Shown: positions 33,924 through 43,359 of the stretch, piece after piece
Layout of the letters: every line of letters starts with the position of its first letter
How positions within the stretch are numbered: position 1 is the first letter of the stretch
Assembly (NCBI GenBank): GCA_049999805.1
Contig: JBNGIO010006337.1
Span: 332,215 to 395,159, forward strand
Source: Folioceros fuciformis
Lineage: Eukaryota; Anthocerotophyta; Anthocerotopsida; Anthocerotales
Direction: 5' to 3'
DNA: 62,945 nt
The notes under the pieces: generated by a model
The model's input: the letters and a program-made list of their open reading frames with translations, nothing else
What the model was told of the DNA's origin: nothing
Databases searched by the model: none
Translations under genes and position numbers: made by a program

Positions 33924-34850
33924 CCCCACACCTGTCGCTGTAATGAGAGCAGGTACTGTGCTGAGTGAGCAATACACCGTGGGCATTTTTGGAAGGAGGT
34001 TAGCAGCTACAAGTTGAAAGGCGTACATCCGGCGTCTAGTCTGGAGGGGCGCATCACAACTGAATGCTGAAACGATAATGCAAAATTAAGCGAGCCCTGT
34101 AGAGCAGCTGTGGGGATTTCGAAGCGACTGAGCCCCAAAATTGCAAGGAGGCAGCTGCAGCCCTCACGCAATCTAGCCAGCTGTGAGTGTGATCTCGGAA
34201 TGAAGGCAGGTGATGACACCCTTGTTGTGGATTGTAGATCCCTGGGACGGGATGACATTGTGTGATCGGAGGGATTGTTGCACACTGAAAATATTGCAGA
34301 AACGCAAAAGTATGCATCTGGATTGGAAATAAGTTATCTGGACGCGCGGCTTTGGTGGTATACACTGAAAGATTTTCGCCGCTCCGTTTGGATACGGTGC
34401 TACATGTTCAGAACATGAGGACCATTGTGCCCTGGTAGCAAGCGAAGTGCACAATGTGTGGACTCGGCAAAGAATGATCCTACTCTAACACTGACCGTGA
34501 CAATGTGTCACCTACAAAAGAATGCATGCATGCATGGGTGCAACTGGTACTGAACTCAGCAATCTTGGGCGGTAGCGCTACCACTCGCCGCAGGTTGTGC
34601 ACACACGAGCTCGCAATCGCTGCAATGCCAAAGATTGCTGCGCTATACACGCACGTGAGGCAGGTAGGAGAGACGATTAAAAGCTGGACGTCTGTTGCAG
34701 CAACGATATTGCATACATGGACGCACTGCAGCAGACGAGTGGGAGACCCTGATCTGGAGCTGGCCACACCATTGTTCCCCATTGCTGCGTCAAGCTAGGC
34801 TGGCGGTCCTCACCTGCCTTTAGCGGCACACGGATCATGGATGCAAATGA

Positions 34851-35297
34851 TCAGCAAGTCTTGGGAACGGTAGTGCTGCAACTGCCCGGGTTGCTGGGAG
34901 GAGGTGGCGACGGAGTGGCAGGCTTCTTGGAGTATCTGGCAGGCTGCTTGGCTGCTCCCCCGTTGCGTCCGTCGACGTCCACCATCAGCTGCGCCACGTT
35001 GGTCCAGGGCATGGAAGGAGGCGCCTCTGGTCGTTTCCACGTCCTTGCGGAAATCAGCTTACGCAAGTCCAGGACGACCGAGTCGGGGCCTCCGCTCGGC
35101 GTCCGTGGTTGAGCGGCATGACGTGGGTCCCCGACCGCGCCTACGACCGAGGGCTGGGGCTCCGGATCCTTCGCTGTAGCAGCTGGCATTTGCGTGCTGC
35201 GCCTTGCGGCCATCCCCTGGTCGCAGAAGCCCGCCAGGAGCAGGCAGAGCAGAAGCACCGGGACCCCATTATATCCTCCACTGCACGTACCCGCCAT
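34851..35297 (-). CDS. Small secreted protein A, 148 aa (paralogue at 48977-49423)
   Basis: The ATG sits in a good context (ACCATGG). Residues 1-31 form a clear signal peptide (GVPVLLLCLLLAGFC core). The mature chain is Pro/Arg/Lys-rich with basic pairs (RR, KR, KK) that could be processing sites, a conserved stretch LDLRKLISARTWKRP then MPWTNVAQLM, a poly-Pro spacer SPPPPSN and a terminal two-cysteine tail PGSC...PKTC. No known family comes to mind. The C-terminal 95 residues are identical in the paralogue, while the N-terminal part differs at about nine positions. It may be a secreted peptide precursor or cell-wall protein. The plus-strand frame over the same DNA is taken as a shadow because it lacks a signal peptide or motif. 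Confidence 0.55.
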   Translation of the reverse strand: MAGTCSGGYNGVPVLLLCLLLAGFCDQGMAARRSTQMPAATAKDPEPQPSVVGAVGDPRHAAQPRTPSGGPDSVVLDLRKLISARTWKRPEAPPSMPWTNVAQLMVDVDGRNGGAAKQPARYSKKPATPSPPPPSNPGSCSTTVPKTC

Positions 35298-36439
35298 GGT
35301 TTCAGATTCGTTAACCCCGAAATTCCGCCGACTCCGAAACTGGGATGTTGTTCTTCAATGAGGTCGGCGGCAGAACTGAAAACCAGGAATGTTACAGTGC
35401 CCGATCCAAGTCCAATGCAGGCGTAGGCTCTGCAGCGCGCTGGTAGCTACGGTGAGAAATAGGTGGAAGGTTACAGGCGCGTGCAGGTCACATCGAATTC
35501 GAATGCGGATTCCGGATAGCACTACACTTGGACTCTTGCTTCGTTGCTGGCTTCGTTGCTGGCTGGCTGCTTGGGCGTTGCTTTCCAGTGGTGAGCCGTG
35601 TGCAGGCGCTTGAGAATGGGGCAACGCTTCTGGCATGCTGCGTTATAAACGCCAGCAGAATCTCAGCGCCATGCGCGCCTAACGCTAGACTCAGGCGCAC
35701 CCGCACTACTCCCGGGTAAGACGGTGTGCGGTCCGGTCCGGTCAGGAGGCTACCCCGTTGCCTGGCCTCCAATCCGGGGTCCAGTCTGGTAGATGAACTA
35801 CCGGAGCCCAGTGTTTGATTACTCCTTATGTTAGGCCATGGCATGCCATGGGGGCCCCGCGACTTCCGTGCCACTCACATACATTATCATAATATGGGCA
35901 TGCATCGTCGCACATTGTGACGTGGGCTCATGTCAAAGAGTGCGGAAGACTTGGCATCGCAGCTCTGTGCAATTCCCGTTGGCCAGGACTGGAGACTGGA
36001 GACTGGAGACTGGAGACAGGATACGCGACGTCAGGCTCCACCTGCAGCCGACCTATCAAAGAGCGCGGATTACTTGACGTCGCAGCGCATTGCAATTTCC
36101 GTTGGCCAGGACTGGAGCCTGGAGACAGGATACGCGACTCCAGGCTCCACCTGGAGCCGAGCTGTACTTCCCACCCTGATTCCCCATTGCGACACCCGGA
36201 CCCAGCGGCCTCCGGGCGTATGCCGGCGACCATTTGCGCGGTGAGCCAATCGGGCTTACGCCGCTTACAGGGTACCCTTGAAGCCCTCTCATTCGCCACG
36301 CTGTGGATTTGAAGATCATTTCTTGATTCAAATATAGTATCTTACATTCCCTCTATGCACAGCATGAATATGTCTTTTACATTATAATATTAGACAACAT
36401 AAGAGTATTGATACTTTTGTGATACATATTGAGAAAGAA

Positions 36440-36700
36440 CGGAAAATTCCATCTACCTAGGATGAGGGGGAACAATCTCTGAAAGAGGGCAAAAGGTCAA
36501 AAAGGACACTAAGTCTACCTACAACACGTGACGAAGAAGCTGCTTAACCTCCACTTGCTGTTCTTTTAAAAAAAATTTAAAGATCATATTTGTCAACAAC
36601 TTTTACAAACCAAAAGAAGGCCATCAAGAAGGCCATCACCGAGGAAGAATCTTAGTCCTATGATATACCTTGGCACACTCCTTCTTATAATTATAATATA
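36440..36700 (-). pseudogene. Decayed 3' end of the RT-like element in block A
   Basis: attccatctacc, aaaggtcaaaaagg...actag, the cgtgacgaagaagctgcttaacctcc phrase and gatataccttggcacactcc match 21058-21365 in order. Only the last 250 bp of the element remain. Confidence 0.65.
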
Positions 36701-36784
36701 CCTTGGCACACTTCTTCCTATACCTATGGTATATCTTTGCACACTTCCTAAAATTATGATATATCTTTGCACACATGTGAATAA

Positions 36785-37055
36785 GCGGGTATGGTACCCC
36801 TACCAAGTACCCACTCACATGTATCATGGCCACATCAATTGCACACCTGTGGACAAGCGGTATGGTACCCCTACCATACCATAGGTACATGCTCACATGT
36901 ATCATGGCCACATCAATTGCACACTTGTGGACAAGCAGNNNNNNNNNNTATCATGGCCACATCAATTGCACACTTGTGGACAAGCAGGTATGGTACCCCT
37001 ACCAGGTACCCGCTCACATGTATCATGGCCACATCAATTTCACGGTCACTATAGG
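36785..37055. repeat. Tandem repeat of about 80 bp with a 10-N gap
   Basis: The unit holds ggtatggtacccctaccA, a gtacc palindrome, then acatgtatcatggccacatc and aattgcacacttgtggacaag. About three and a half copies; N run at 36939-36948. Confidence 0.85.
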
Positions 37056-37097
37056 CTTCCTTAGAATTGCTCCCCTCCGAGCCTGGTCACATAACTT

Positions 37098-37370
37098 TTG
37101 TAACAAGTATGAGAAAATTCAATAATTGTGTTTTGTAATAACTTTTGTAACAATGAGAAAATTCAATAATTGTGTTTTGCAATAACTTTTGTAAAAGTAT
37201 GAAANNNNNNNNNNNNNNNNNNNNNNNNNNNNNNNNNNNNNNNNNNNNNNNNNNNNNNNNNNNNNNNNNNNNNNNNNNNNNNNNNNNNNNNNNNNNNNNN
37301 NNNNTTGTGTTTTGCAATAACTTTTGTAACAAGTATGGAAAAATTCAATAATTGTGTTTTGCACGTGCTT
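37098..37370. repeat. AT-rich tandem repeat of about 45-48 bp with a 100-N gap
   Basis: Units contain aataacttttgtaaca, then gagaaaattcaataattgtg. N run at 37205-37304. The true length is unknown. Confidence 0.85.
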
Positions 37371-38204
37371 GGGAATATTTGAATAAGTCCCAACACCTTC
37401 AAATGTGCCATTAGTGATTTGGCCTAGAAGTAGGCTTTCTTCACAATTGCCTCTGGGGGCACTTGCTTGCTATTCATGGAGGCCTTACCCCCAACAATCT
37501 TCCTCGGTAGCTAAGACCTCTTTGCTCCAAATCTAGCCTCTCGATTTTTAGAGAGGCTAGATTAAAATTCTCTAAAATTCTCCTCTTTTAGAGGCTTTTA
37601 TGGAGGTGTAAACTAGGGGAGTATTCGGGGTAATATTTAGTTTACAAGTGTCTTCGAGGCAAGTAAGCGATTGCTTATTTTCTGGAGGCTCAGAAGACCA
37701 TACCTCCTTTTTTATCCTTTAGAAACGAGATCTAAGGTCTTTCGGCTTCTCTTTTAGAGAAGCAATATTCACAAGCACAAAGGGCTAGGCTTCTTCCAGA
37801 GTCATCCGTCAATATCCCCAAGTCCTCTTCCACTTGTATCCACTCTTGTTCGCCAAAGGAAGCTAGCTCATGGCTCTTAGTGTGCTAAGGCCTTGCATTT
37901 AGTTGTTTCGAATTGCACAAGTGACTTATATAAGTCACTTGCATGATTACAGTCATATATTTGTGACTACAATGAGACTATGCCTAAGTATGGGGTGTAG
38001 TGAAATTTTGTGTCTAGGGACATAAGGAGGTCCACATTCACCCTCTGTGTTGTTATAGTCCTAGGAGTCGATCTAAAGGGAATGGTTTGTGTCAAGTTGC
38101 TCTAATTCTATGACTTCTAGACTCTCTACAATCAGTTCCTATCCGAACGTACTCAACCGCCGTGCCCAAGTCCACTATCGTCATTCCTAGCTCTGCCATT
38201 GTAG
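37371..38204. other. No recognisable gene
   Basis: Only short frames. A run around 37,520-37,600 repeats gagaggct and ttttagag, an incidental low-order repeat. Confidence 0.35.
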
Positions 38205-38602
38205 TGAGTTCCCCCTTGGGACACATAGTCCCTCTCACATGGCACACAAACCTCTCCTTGGGACACACATCTCCCTCATAGGCCACACAGACCTCTCCTT
38301 GGGACACACATTCCCCACATAGGCCACACAAACCTCTCCTTCGGACACACTGTCCCCTCATAGGCCACACAAACCTCTCCTTCGGACACACAGTCCCCCT
38401 CACATGCCAAACACACCTCTCCTTGGGACACACAATCCCCTCATAAGCCACACAGACCTCTCCTTGGGACACACAATCCCCTCATAGGCTACACAGACCT
38501 CTCCTTGGGACACACAGTCCCCTCATAGGCCACACACACCTCTCCTTGGGACACACAGCCCCCTCATAGGCCACACACACCTCTCCTTGGGACACACAGT
38601 CT
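38205..38602. repeat. 40-42-bp tandem repeat, about ten units
   Basis: The unit is acctctccttgggacacaca followed by gtcccctcataggccacaca, with small length changes. Read on the minus strand it gives repeated CPKERCV/RGTV-like blocks, but variable unit length and stops argue against a real protein. Confidence 0.9.
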
Positions 38603-39279
38603 AATAAGGGAGACACAACAAGGTCTCTTATACATGTGACCTCGAAGCACCATTACTTCCATAGCCTTTCAGAGTCTTAAGAAAGGGTGCCACTTCTACC
38701 CCCTGGATAGGCTGAAGAACCGCTTGTTTTACCCGACAATTGAGTTGATAATTCAGTCATCCTTCTTTGGAGGGCGATATTTTTGCCCTCCCTAGCCGCA
38801 ACCTATCCGAAGGACCAAGCTAGCCCCTCCACTACATTGGTTATGATCCCAGGCTACTTGCGTGGCTCCTACTGCGGTCGCTCTGGTGTAAAACCGGTAA
38901 TTAGGAGCTAAGGGGGTCCTCCCAAAAGATGCCCAAATGGCCCTCCTCATGGCCTCTGGGTTTGTGATCCCCTATTTGATAAGGTCCTCCAAGACTATTG
39001 ATCGCAGCAAAGTCTTTCGCCGGTCAATTTCCTCTTGGGCGGGTCATGGGGCAAGAGCCGAAATCACTTCGGCGGGTGGCGAACTAGAAGAGTGAGGACT
39101 CCAACCCTTCTTTCTCCCATGCGGAGAAGGGGGTCGTTGCTACAGCCAGCTATCGTAGCGAGCCAGCAAGCTGAAGAGCAGTTTAACGAGAAGGACTGGA
39201 CACCTGATCAGCATCCAGATGAGGTTGTTGGCATATGAGTAATGGCCGCAGCAGATTACGCATAGGGCATGCCTAGGAC
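38603..39279. other. No recognisable gene
   Basis: Short frames only between the 40-bp array and the left inverted repeat of the next element. Confidence 0.35.
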
Positions 39280-39283
39280 ATAG

Positions 39284-39315
39284 AACATGGTTTGCGCCTA
39301 ACGGTCCTATTCCGC
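39284..39315 (+). repeat. Left terminal inverted repeat
   Basis: Pairs with 43290-43321 as the reverse complement; about 28 of 32 positions agree. Confidence 0.65.
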
Positions 39316-39483
39316 CAAATCGGGCTTTCGGGTGATTTTCTTCGTTTTTTTCGTGGCACATATCCATGATTCATGCTATTTGATGTGGAAGATCCCGAAA
39401 TAAACTGAACAATATTCATGACGCACTTCGTATTCATCATGTTTACCAAGAAACTAGGCGAAATTGAGGGTTGGGAACAGTAA

Positions 39484-39677
39484 AATTCCTTGATATTATC
39501 CAGTTCCATGCTTGGACTGCCGCTCTCGGCNNNNNNNNNNNNNNNNNNNNNNNNNNNNNNNNNNNNNNNNNNNNNNNNNNNNNNNNNNNNNNNNNNNNNN
39601 NNNNNNNNNNNNNNNNNNNNNNNNNNNNNNAATTCCTTGATATTATCCAGTTCCATGCTTGGACTGCCGCTCTCGGC
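39484..39677. repeat. 47-bp direct duplication flanking a 100-N gap
   Basis: aattccttgatattatccag and the bases after it up to ctctcggc occur identically at 39484-39530 and 39631-39677, with N at 39531-39630. It is either a tandem array collapsed by assembly or an assembly artefact. Confidence 0.85.
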
Positions 39678-39800
39678 TGCAGCTAGACACGATGATAATT
39701 TCCGAAATCGGCATTACTAGAAGTTGAAAAATGTGAGGGATTTTTTGAATATCAATCACTTACACATGTGTGCTGGTTTGCTAGCGCACGTATGTGGTGA

Positions 39801-39989
39801 GTGCGCTGGTCTACCGGCACACACATTGCTTCAATGTGCCGGTAGACCGGTGCACTCCTTGAGGAAGTGCGCTGATCAGTTGGTGAATGCCCACATAGGG
39901 TCTGGGGAAAGTGCAACACAACCATTCGTAAGGGTGCACTGATAGGCCGGCGCACACATAGACTGAGTGCACCGATCTATTTGCGCACC
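39801..39989. repeat. Cluster of short palindromes, left part
   Basis: Copies at 39801-39822 (gtgcgctggtctaccggcac), 39836-39855 (gtgccggtagaccggtgcac), 39932-39953 and 39964-39989. The first two also pair with each other to make a larger stem-loop. Further copies lie at 41318-41342, 41398-41420, 41472-41494, 41551-41575, 41612-41640 and 43071-43093. Confidence 0.8.
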
Positions 39990-40408
39990 CCCACAAGATC
40001 TGCGTTGGCTGATTAGAGCACTACTAGAAGAGGCATTCATGGCACTAGCAAACTGAGGGATGCACTTATGAATAGCCAACCACAGCTCTCTGCAAACAGT
40101 GTTCATATACAGGGTGTGTGGTATACATGAAAGTACTTTACCAGTATAGTCTAAGTATCTGCTAGTTGGTCATTGACTTCCTATGGAGGATCTTGATCTC
40201 GTTTAAGCACATAGAAGTTCTTTCTAAGAAGGTTTCGAGTGCGAGCATGCAGCTGTTTTTTACGAGTCAACTCAAATCTATACGCTAAAATAAAAGTGTT
40301 CGCGATAGAAAGTGTGTCAATATGCTTCCGAAGTCTTCTGCTTGGCCGTCGCTTTCATCCTCGTCTAGAACCCTTGGGAGGATCTTCATTTGGCAATATC
40401 ATCTCCTC

Positions 40409-40648
40409 TTAATACCGATCTTCAAATGCATTTGAACATTTGGTGACCCACGAATGGATTATGATACTTTGAATGTCATTGTCCTTATGTGTGTCCAACA
40501 CTTTGGCGATCCAAAAAGGCCTATTGTCTTCGTCTGTCTCGCATGGGACTGCAATCATGTGCCCTACTTCTATCTCTGATACATCTCCATTTAAGCTATC
40601 ATGGTCGTTGCGAACATGAGCCTCTCTTCTATCCGCACCCACATACAT
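40409..40648 (-). pseudogene. Coding fragment with a BAH/chromatin-like motif
   Basis: The minus frame reads E-V-G-H-M-I-A-V-P-C-E, then N-R-P-F-W-I-A-K-V-L-D, and S-I-I-I-H-S-W. The order (V-G-x-x-I-A-V, P-F-W-I-A-K-V, I-I-V-H-W) is typical of a small beta-barrel module resembling a BAH or chromo-like fold found in some transposon proteins. It lies antisense to the methyltransferase gene inside the inverted-repeat element. The ends are not defined. Confidence 0.45.
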
Positions 40649-40960
40649 GTGTCTTCTAGGAACTTCTCATATCCGTGGGTTTTCCACCACCAATGCATCT
40701 GGCACGTGTAACGGTGTATTCAACAACTCTGTCACATTGCGATTATACATGCCAGCAGAGTTGAGCACAAAGTAGAGTCTGTGAGTCTACATAATCGCGA
40801 TGTCTAATAAGCTATGTGATATAGAATGCATATAGAATGATATATGTATCTGCATATATGGAATGCAGCTATGTAGAAGCTATATATCTCTGGGACAAAG
40901 AAACATGCAAAAGCCAAGAGAAAACTTGGGGAAGCTGGACTCACTTCCAGTAATGCGCAA

Positions 40961-42945
40961 ATGTTAGATGAGTCATCGAAGAAGGTTGCAGCAATGCAGG
41001 GAAGGCCTTGGAGGGCTTTTCAAGGAGTCCCAGCAGGGGTTACAGGCGAGGAAATGCTAATAGTTGTGACGCAAAAGGTCATCCAGGGCAAGGTGCTCCT
41101 AAAAGATATGGACCCAAAGGTAGGGAAGAAGAAAAAGATACATTTGATACAACATGCTTTCAGGATGGCTTTGAAGTGTGCAACATTTGAGGAAGCGGAA
41201 GTCTTGTATCCCAAGCACACGGAAGACTCACATCTGCTCTAGTTCCAAACTGCCTTTACAAAAGTGGTACACTTGCTTTTTCAAAGCCTTTAGATGTTTT
41301 TGAGCATACTAGTTGGATTGTGCCAATCTACCGGTGCACTCCAGCTGATTTCTTTGGAATGTGCTATCTTTCGGCGCATTCTGGAAAAATGGCCAGAGTG
41401 CCCCGGTAGACCGGCGCACTCTACCTGGAAACTCCGGCCATTTTTCCGTAATGTGTTATACATTACGGAGGGGGTGCGCCGGTAGACCAGCGTAGCCCAG
41501 CTCCTGTGTCCATAATACGCGGTTTTTTGGCGCTTTCCGTGAAAATGGCCGGAGTGTGCCAATCCACCGACGCACTTGGGCCAACTTGAAGGACTTCTGT
41601 GTAGATTGGGGAGGGTGTGCGCTAGTCTACCGGCACACTCTAGTCATTAGAAGTGATTTTTTACTTACTTAGGCTGGAGTAACGTAGTTCATGATTTGTG
41701 ATTCTGCTTTTTGTGTGGTTTTTCTTAACGAAATGCTTTTTGGTAGAAAGCAGTGGACATCACATACCTTGAAGCATTGCCAAAGCCTTTTCAAGATTAT
41801 GTTTACTCTGCTAGAAATTGGAAGCGCATGGAAGAAGAAAAGCAGAGACTCACAGATGCAGATATGGATGCAGGATTATCGGAGTTCAGAGTCCCAAACA
41901 GTAACAATAAGACAAAGCATTAAGTTATCCATCGAAACGTTTTGGAGATGGAAGCATTTATGGTAAAACGATTGTATACTCTCTGATTCGCAAATTTGCC
42001 TCGCGGACTGCAACGACATGAATACGATAGCTGACAAGCGAAGAGCTAGAGGACATGATTCGAGGGTTTTTAGAATGCACCAACAATAATGTGTATGGGT
42101 TGGTTCTCATGCATGGCGTGGATCTGATTACACAGGCTAGGGAAGCACATCAGCCATGGTGAAAGAAGGGAACCATTCAAACCTTAGTGTGGGAGAAGAC
42201 TAACATACCTCCCAATGCAAGCACAATAGAGATTGTCGAGTATTTAGCTGTTGGAAGTGTAGTTCACTCTGAAGCTCAGAACACAAAAGCTCCATTATTC
42301 GCGAATCAGGGATTCCTTCTTCCGCGAGTTACAAGGCATGGTGCTGTGTCGAAGAACCATCTATTCCACTCGGCAGATTCTCTAGTCATCTTGCTGTATC
42401 AAAAGCCCCTTAGTTTAATGGGTATGTTGGTGAATATGTTCTCCACTTAAGGGGACTGGGTAGTGGATGCTTGTGCAGGATCTGGGACATTTCTACAGTC
42501 TGCGATTCAAAGAGGAAGACATGTTGTCGCAGTGGATTTCGATATAAGATGTACCACTTACATCATGCAACGGGTGAATGGCATAGGCTCTTTACCAGAC
42601 TCCGATGAGGAGATCAGCACATAGCATTTCTCGCACGGGCCCACAAAGTTTTGGGCCAAAGAAGTCTGCACGGATGGTAGCGTGGATCGTTGGATGCAGG
42701 TATTCACTTTGTTGGGAAAAAAAGGAGAGATTCTTGCACAATCGGACGACAGACCAGCGGAAGATCTTTATGCTATAACTATATGGGATGAGAATGGAAC
42801 AATTCCGCCTTAGACTGTGGACAACCTGCATTTCTATGTTCTAAATGTGCAGGGGGACAACTTCGGAGACATAGAGGGCCAACGACTTAAAGACATAGAT
42901 GTTGTTGTCGATTCCGAGGCCAATCAAGACGTTCGTGTTTTTATT
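40961..42945 (+). pseudogene. Decayed N4/N6-type DNA-methyltransferase-like gene
   Basis: Three coding stretches are seen: 40961-41242 (KVLLKDMDPKVGKKKKI and neighbours), about 41750-41925 (LPKPFQDYVYSARNWKR), and 41990-42945. The last holds I-C-L-A-D-C-N-D-M-N, K-P-L-S-L-M-G-M-L-V-N-M-F-S, then, after a stop, G-D-W-V-V-D-A-C-A-G-S-G-T-F and G-R-H-V-V-A-V-D-F-D. This order (K-P-x-x-L, G-D-x-V-x-D-x-x-A-G-S-G-T, G-R-x-x-x-x-V-E/D-x-D) is that of the N6-adenine/N4-cytosine methyltransferase family (PF01555 type), where AGSGT binds S-adenosylmethionine. The place where the catalytic (D/N/S)-P-P-(Y/F) motif should stand appears deleted. Stops and shifts are many, and introns between the stretches are possible. 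Confidence 0.6.
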
Positions 42946-43289
42946 TAAAGGTGTTGTTGAGAGTAGTGGAAGTGGATAGTATATTATGATTATAAACATA
43001 TTTGACTATGTCGTTTTTCAATCCATGGGATGCAGATAGACACCTCCCTGTCCTTTAAACATAGACTTTAGTGTGCCGGTAGAGCGGCGCACCGAAAGTA
43101 AGATTCTTTTTTTTCTTAAAGTTTTAGAGTGTGAAGACCACATGTACCACTTGGTTGTGGGCTTGAAGCAAATGTGTGGAGATCGATTATGTCCACCACA
43201 CGTCAATATAATTGGTTTTTGAAAAAGAGGCTAAAATGTAGATATGTGACTAGGATGGTGTAAACTCAAATGTGCACCAAATGGGCTTC

Positions 43290-43321
43290 GTGGAATACGA
43301 CCGTTAGGCACAGACCATGTT
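43290..43321 (-). repeat. Right terminal inverted repeat
   Basis: Reverse complement of 39284-39315 with about four differences. Confidence 0.65.
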
Positions 43322-43359
43322 ATAGCCGCTAGAGCTGGAAGAAGGAAACAAGGTTAGTA

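Larger units (their letters stand above)
33924..36700. repeat. Duplicated block, copy A (partner at 48018-50815)
   Basis: Both copies run co-linearly from a cccacacc(t/a)g...gagagcaggtactg edge, through the secreted-protein gene, to a decayed 3' end of the reverse-transcriptase-like element. Identity is highest (well above 95 percent by eye) over about 34.5-35.3 kb and falls towards the ends. Copy A alone has a tandem duplication of about 115 bp near 35,935-36,165 (the Pst-like phrase gttggccaggactggag appears twice). Confidence 0.9.
39280..43325 (+). mobile_element. Probable DNA transposon with inverted-repeat ends and a methyltransferase-like gene
   Basis: Left end 39284-39315 (aacatggtttgcgcctaacg and on) and right end 43290-43321 read on the other strand (aacatggtctgtgcctaacg and on) match over about 32 bases with four mismatches. 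ATAG flanks both ends (39280-39283, 43322-43325), a candidate 4-bp target duplication. The interior holds a minus-strand coding scrap, a decayed methyltransferase-like gene on the plus strand and at least nine copies of a 20-24-bp palindrome near the left end and in the middle. No transposase is recognised, so the copy is probably non-autonomous or decayed. Class unknown. Confidence 0.55.

Noticed and set aside
34505-34798. Plus-strand ORF conserved in both duplicated blocks (also 48628-48999)
   Set aside because: Conservation here equals that of nearby DNA, an overlapping minus frame is also open, and no signal or domain is present. It most likely lies in the 3' region of the secreted-protein gene.
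38092-38472. 126-aa Cys-rich repeat protein on the minus strand
   Set aside because: It is the translation of the 40-42-bp array, whose units vary in length out of frame.
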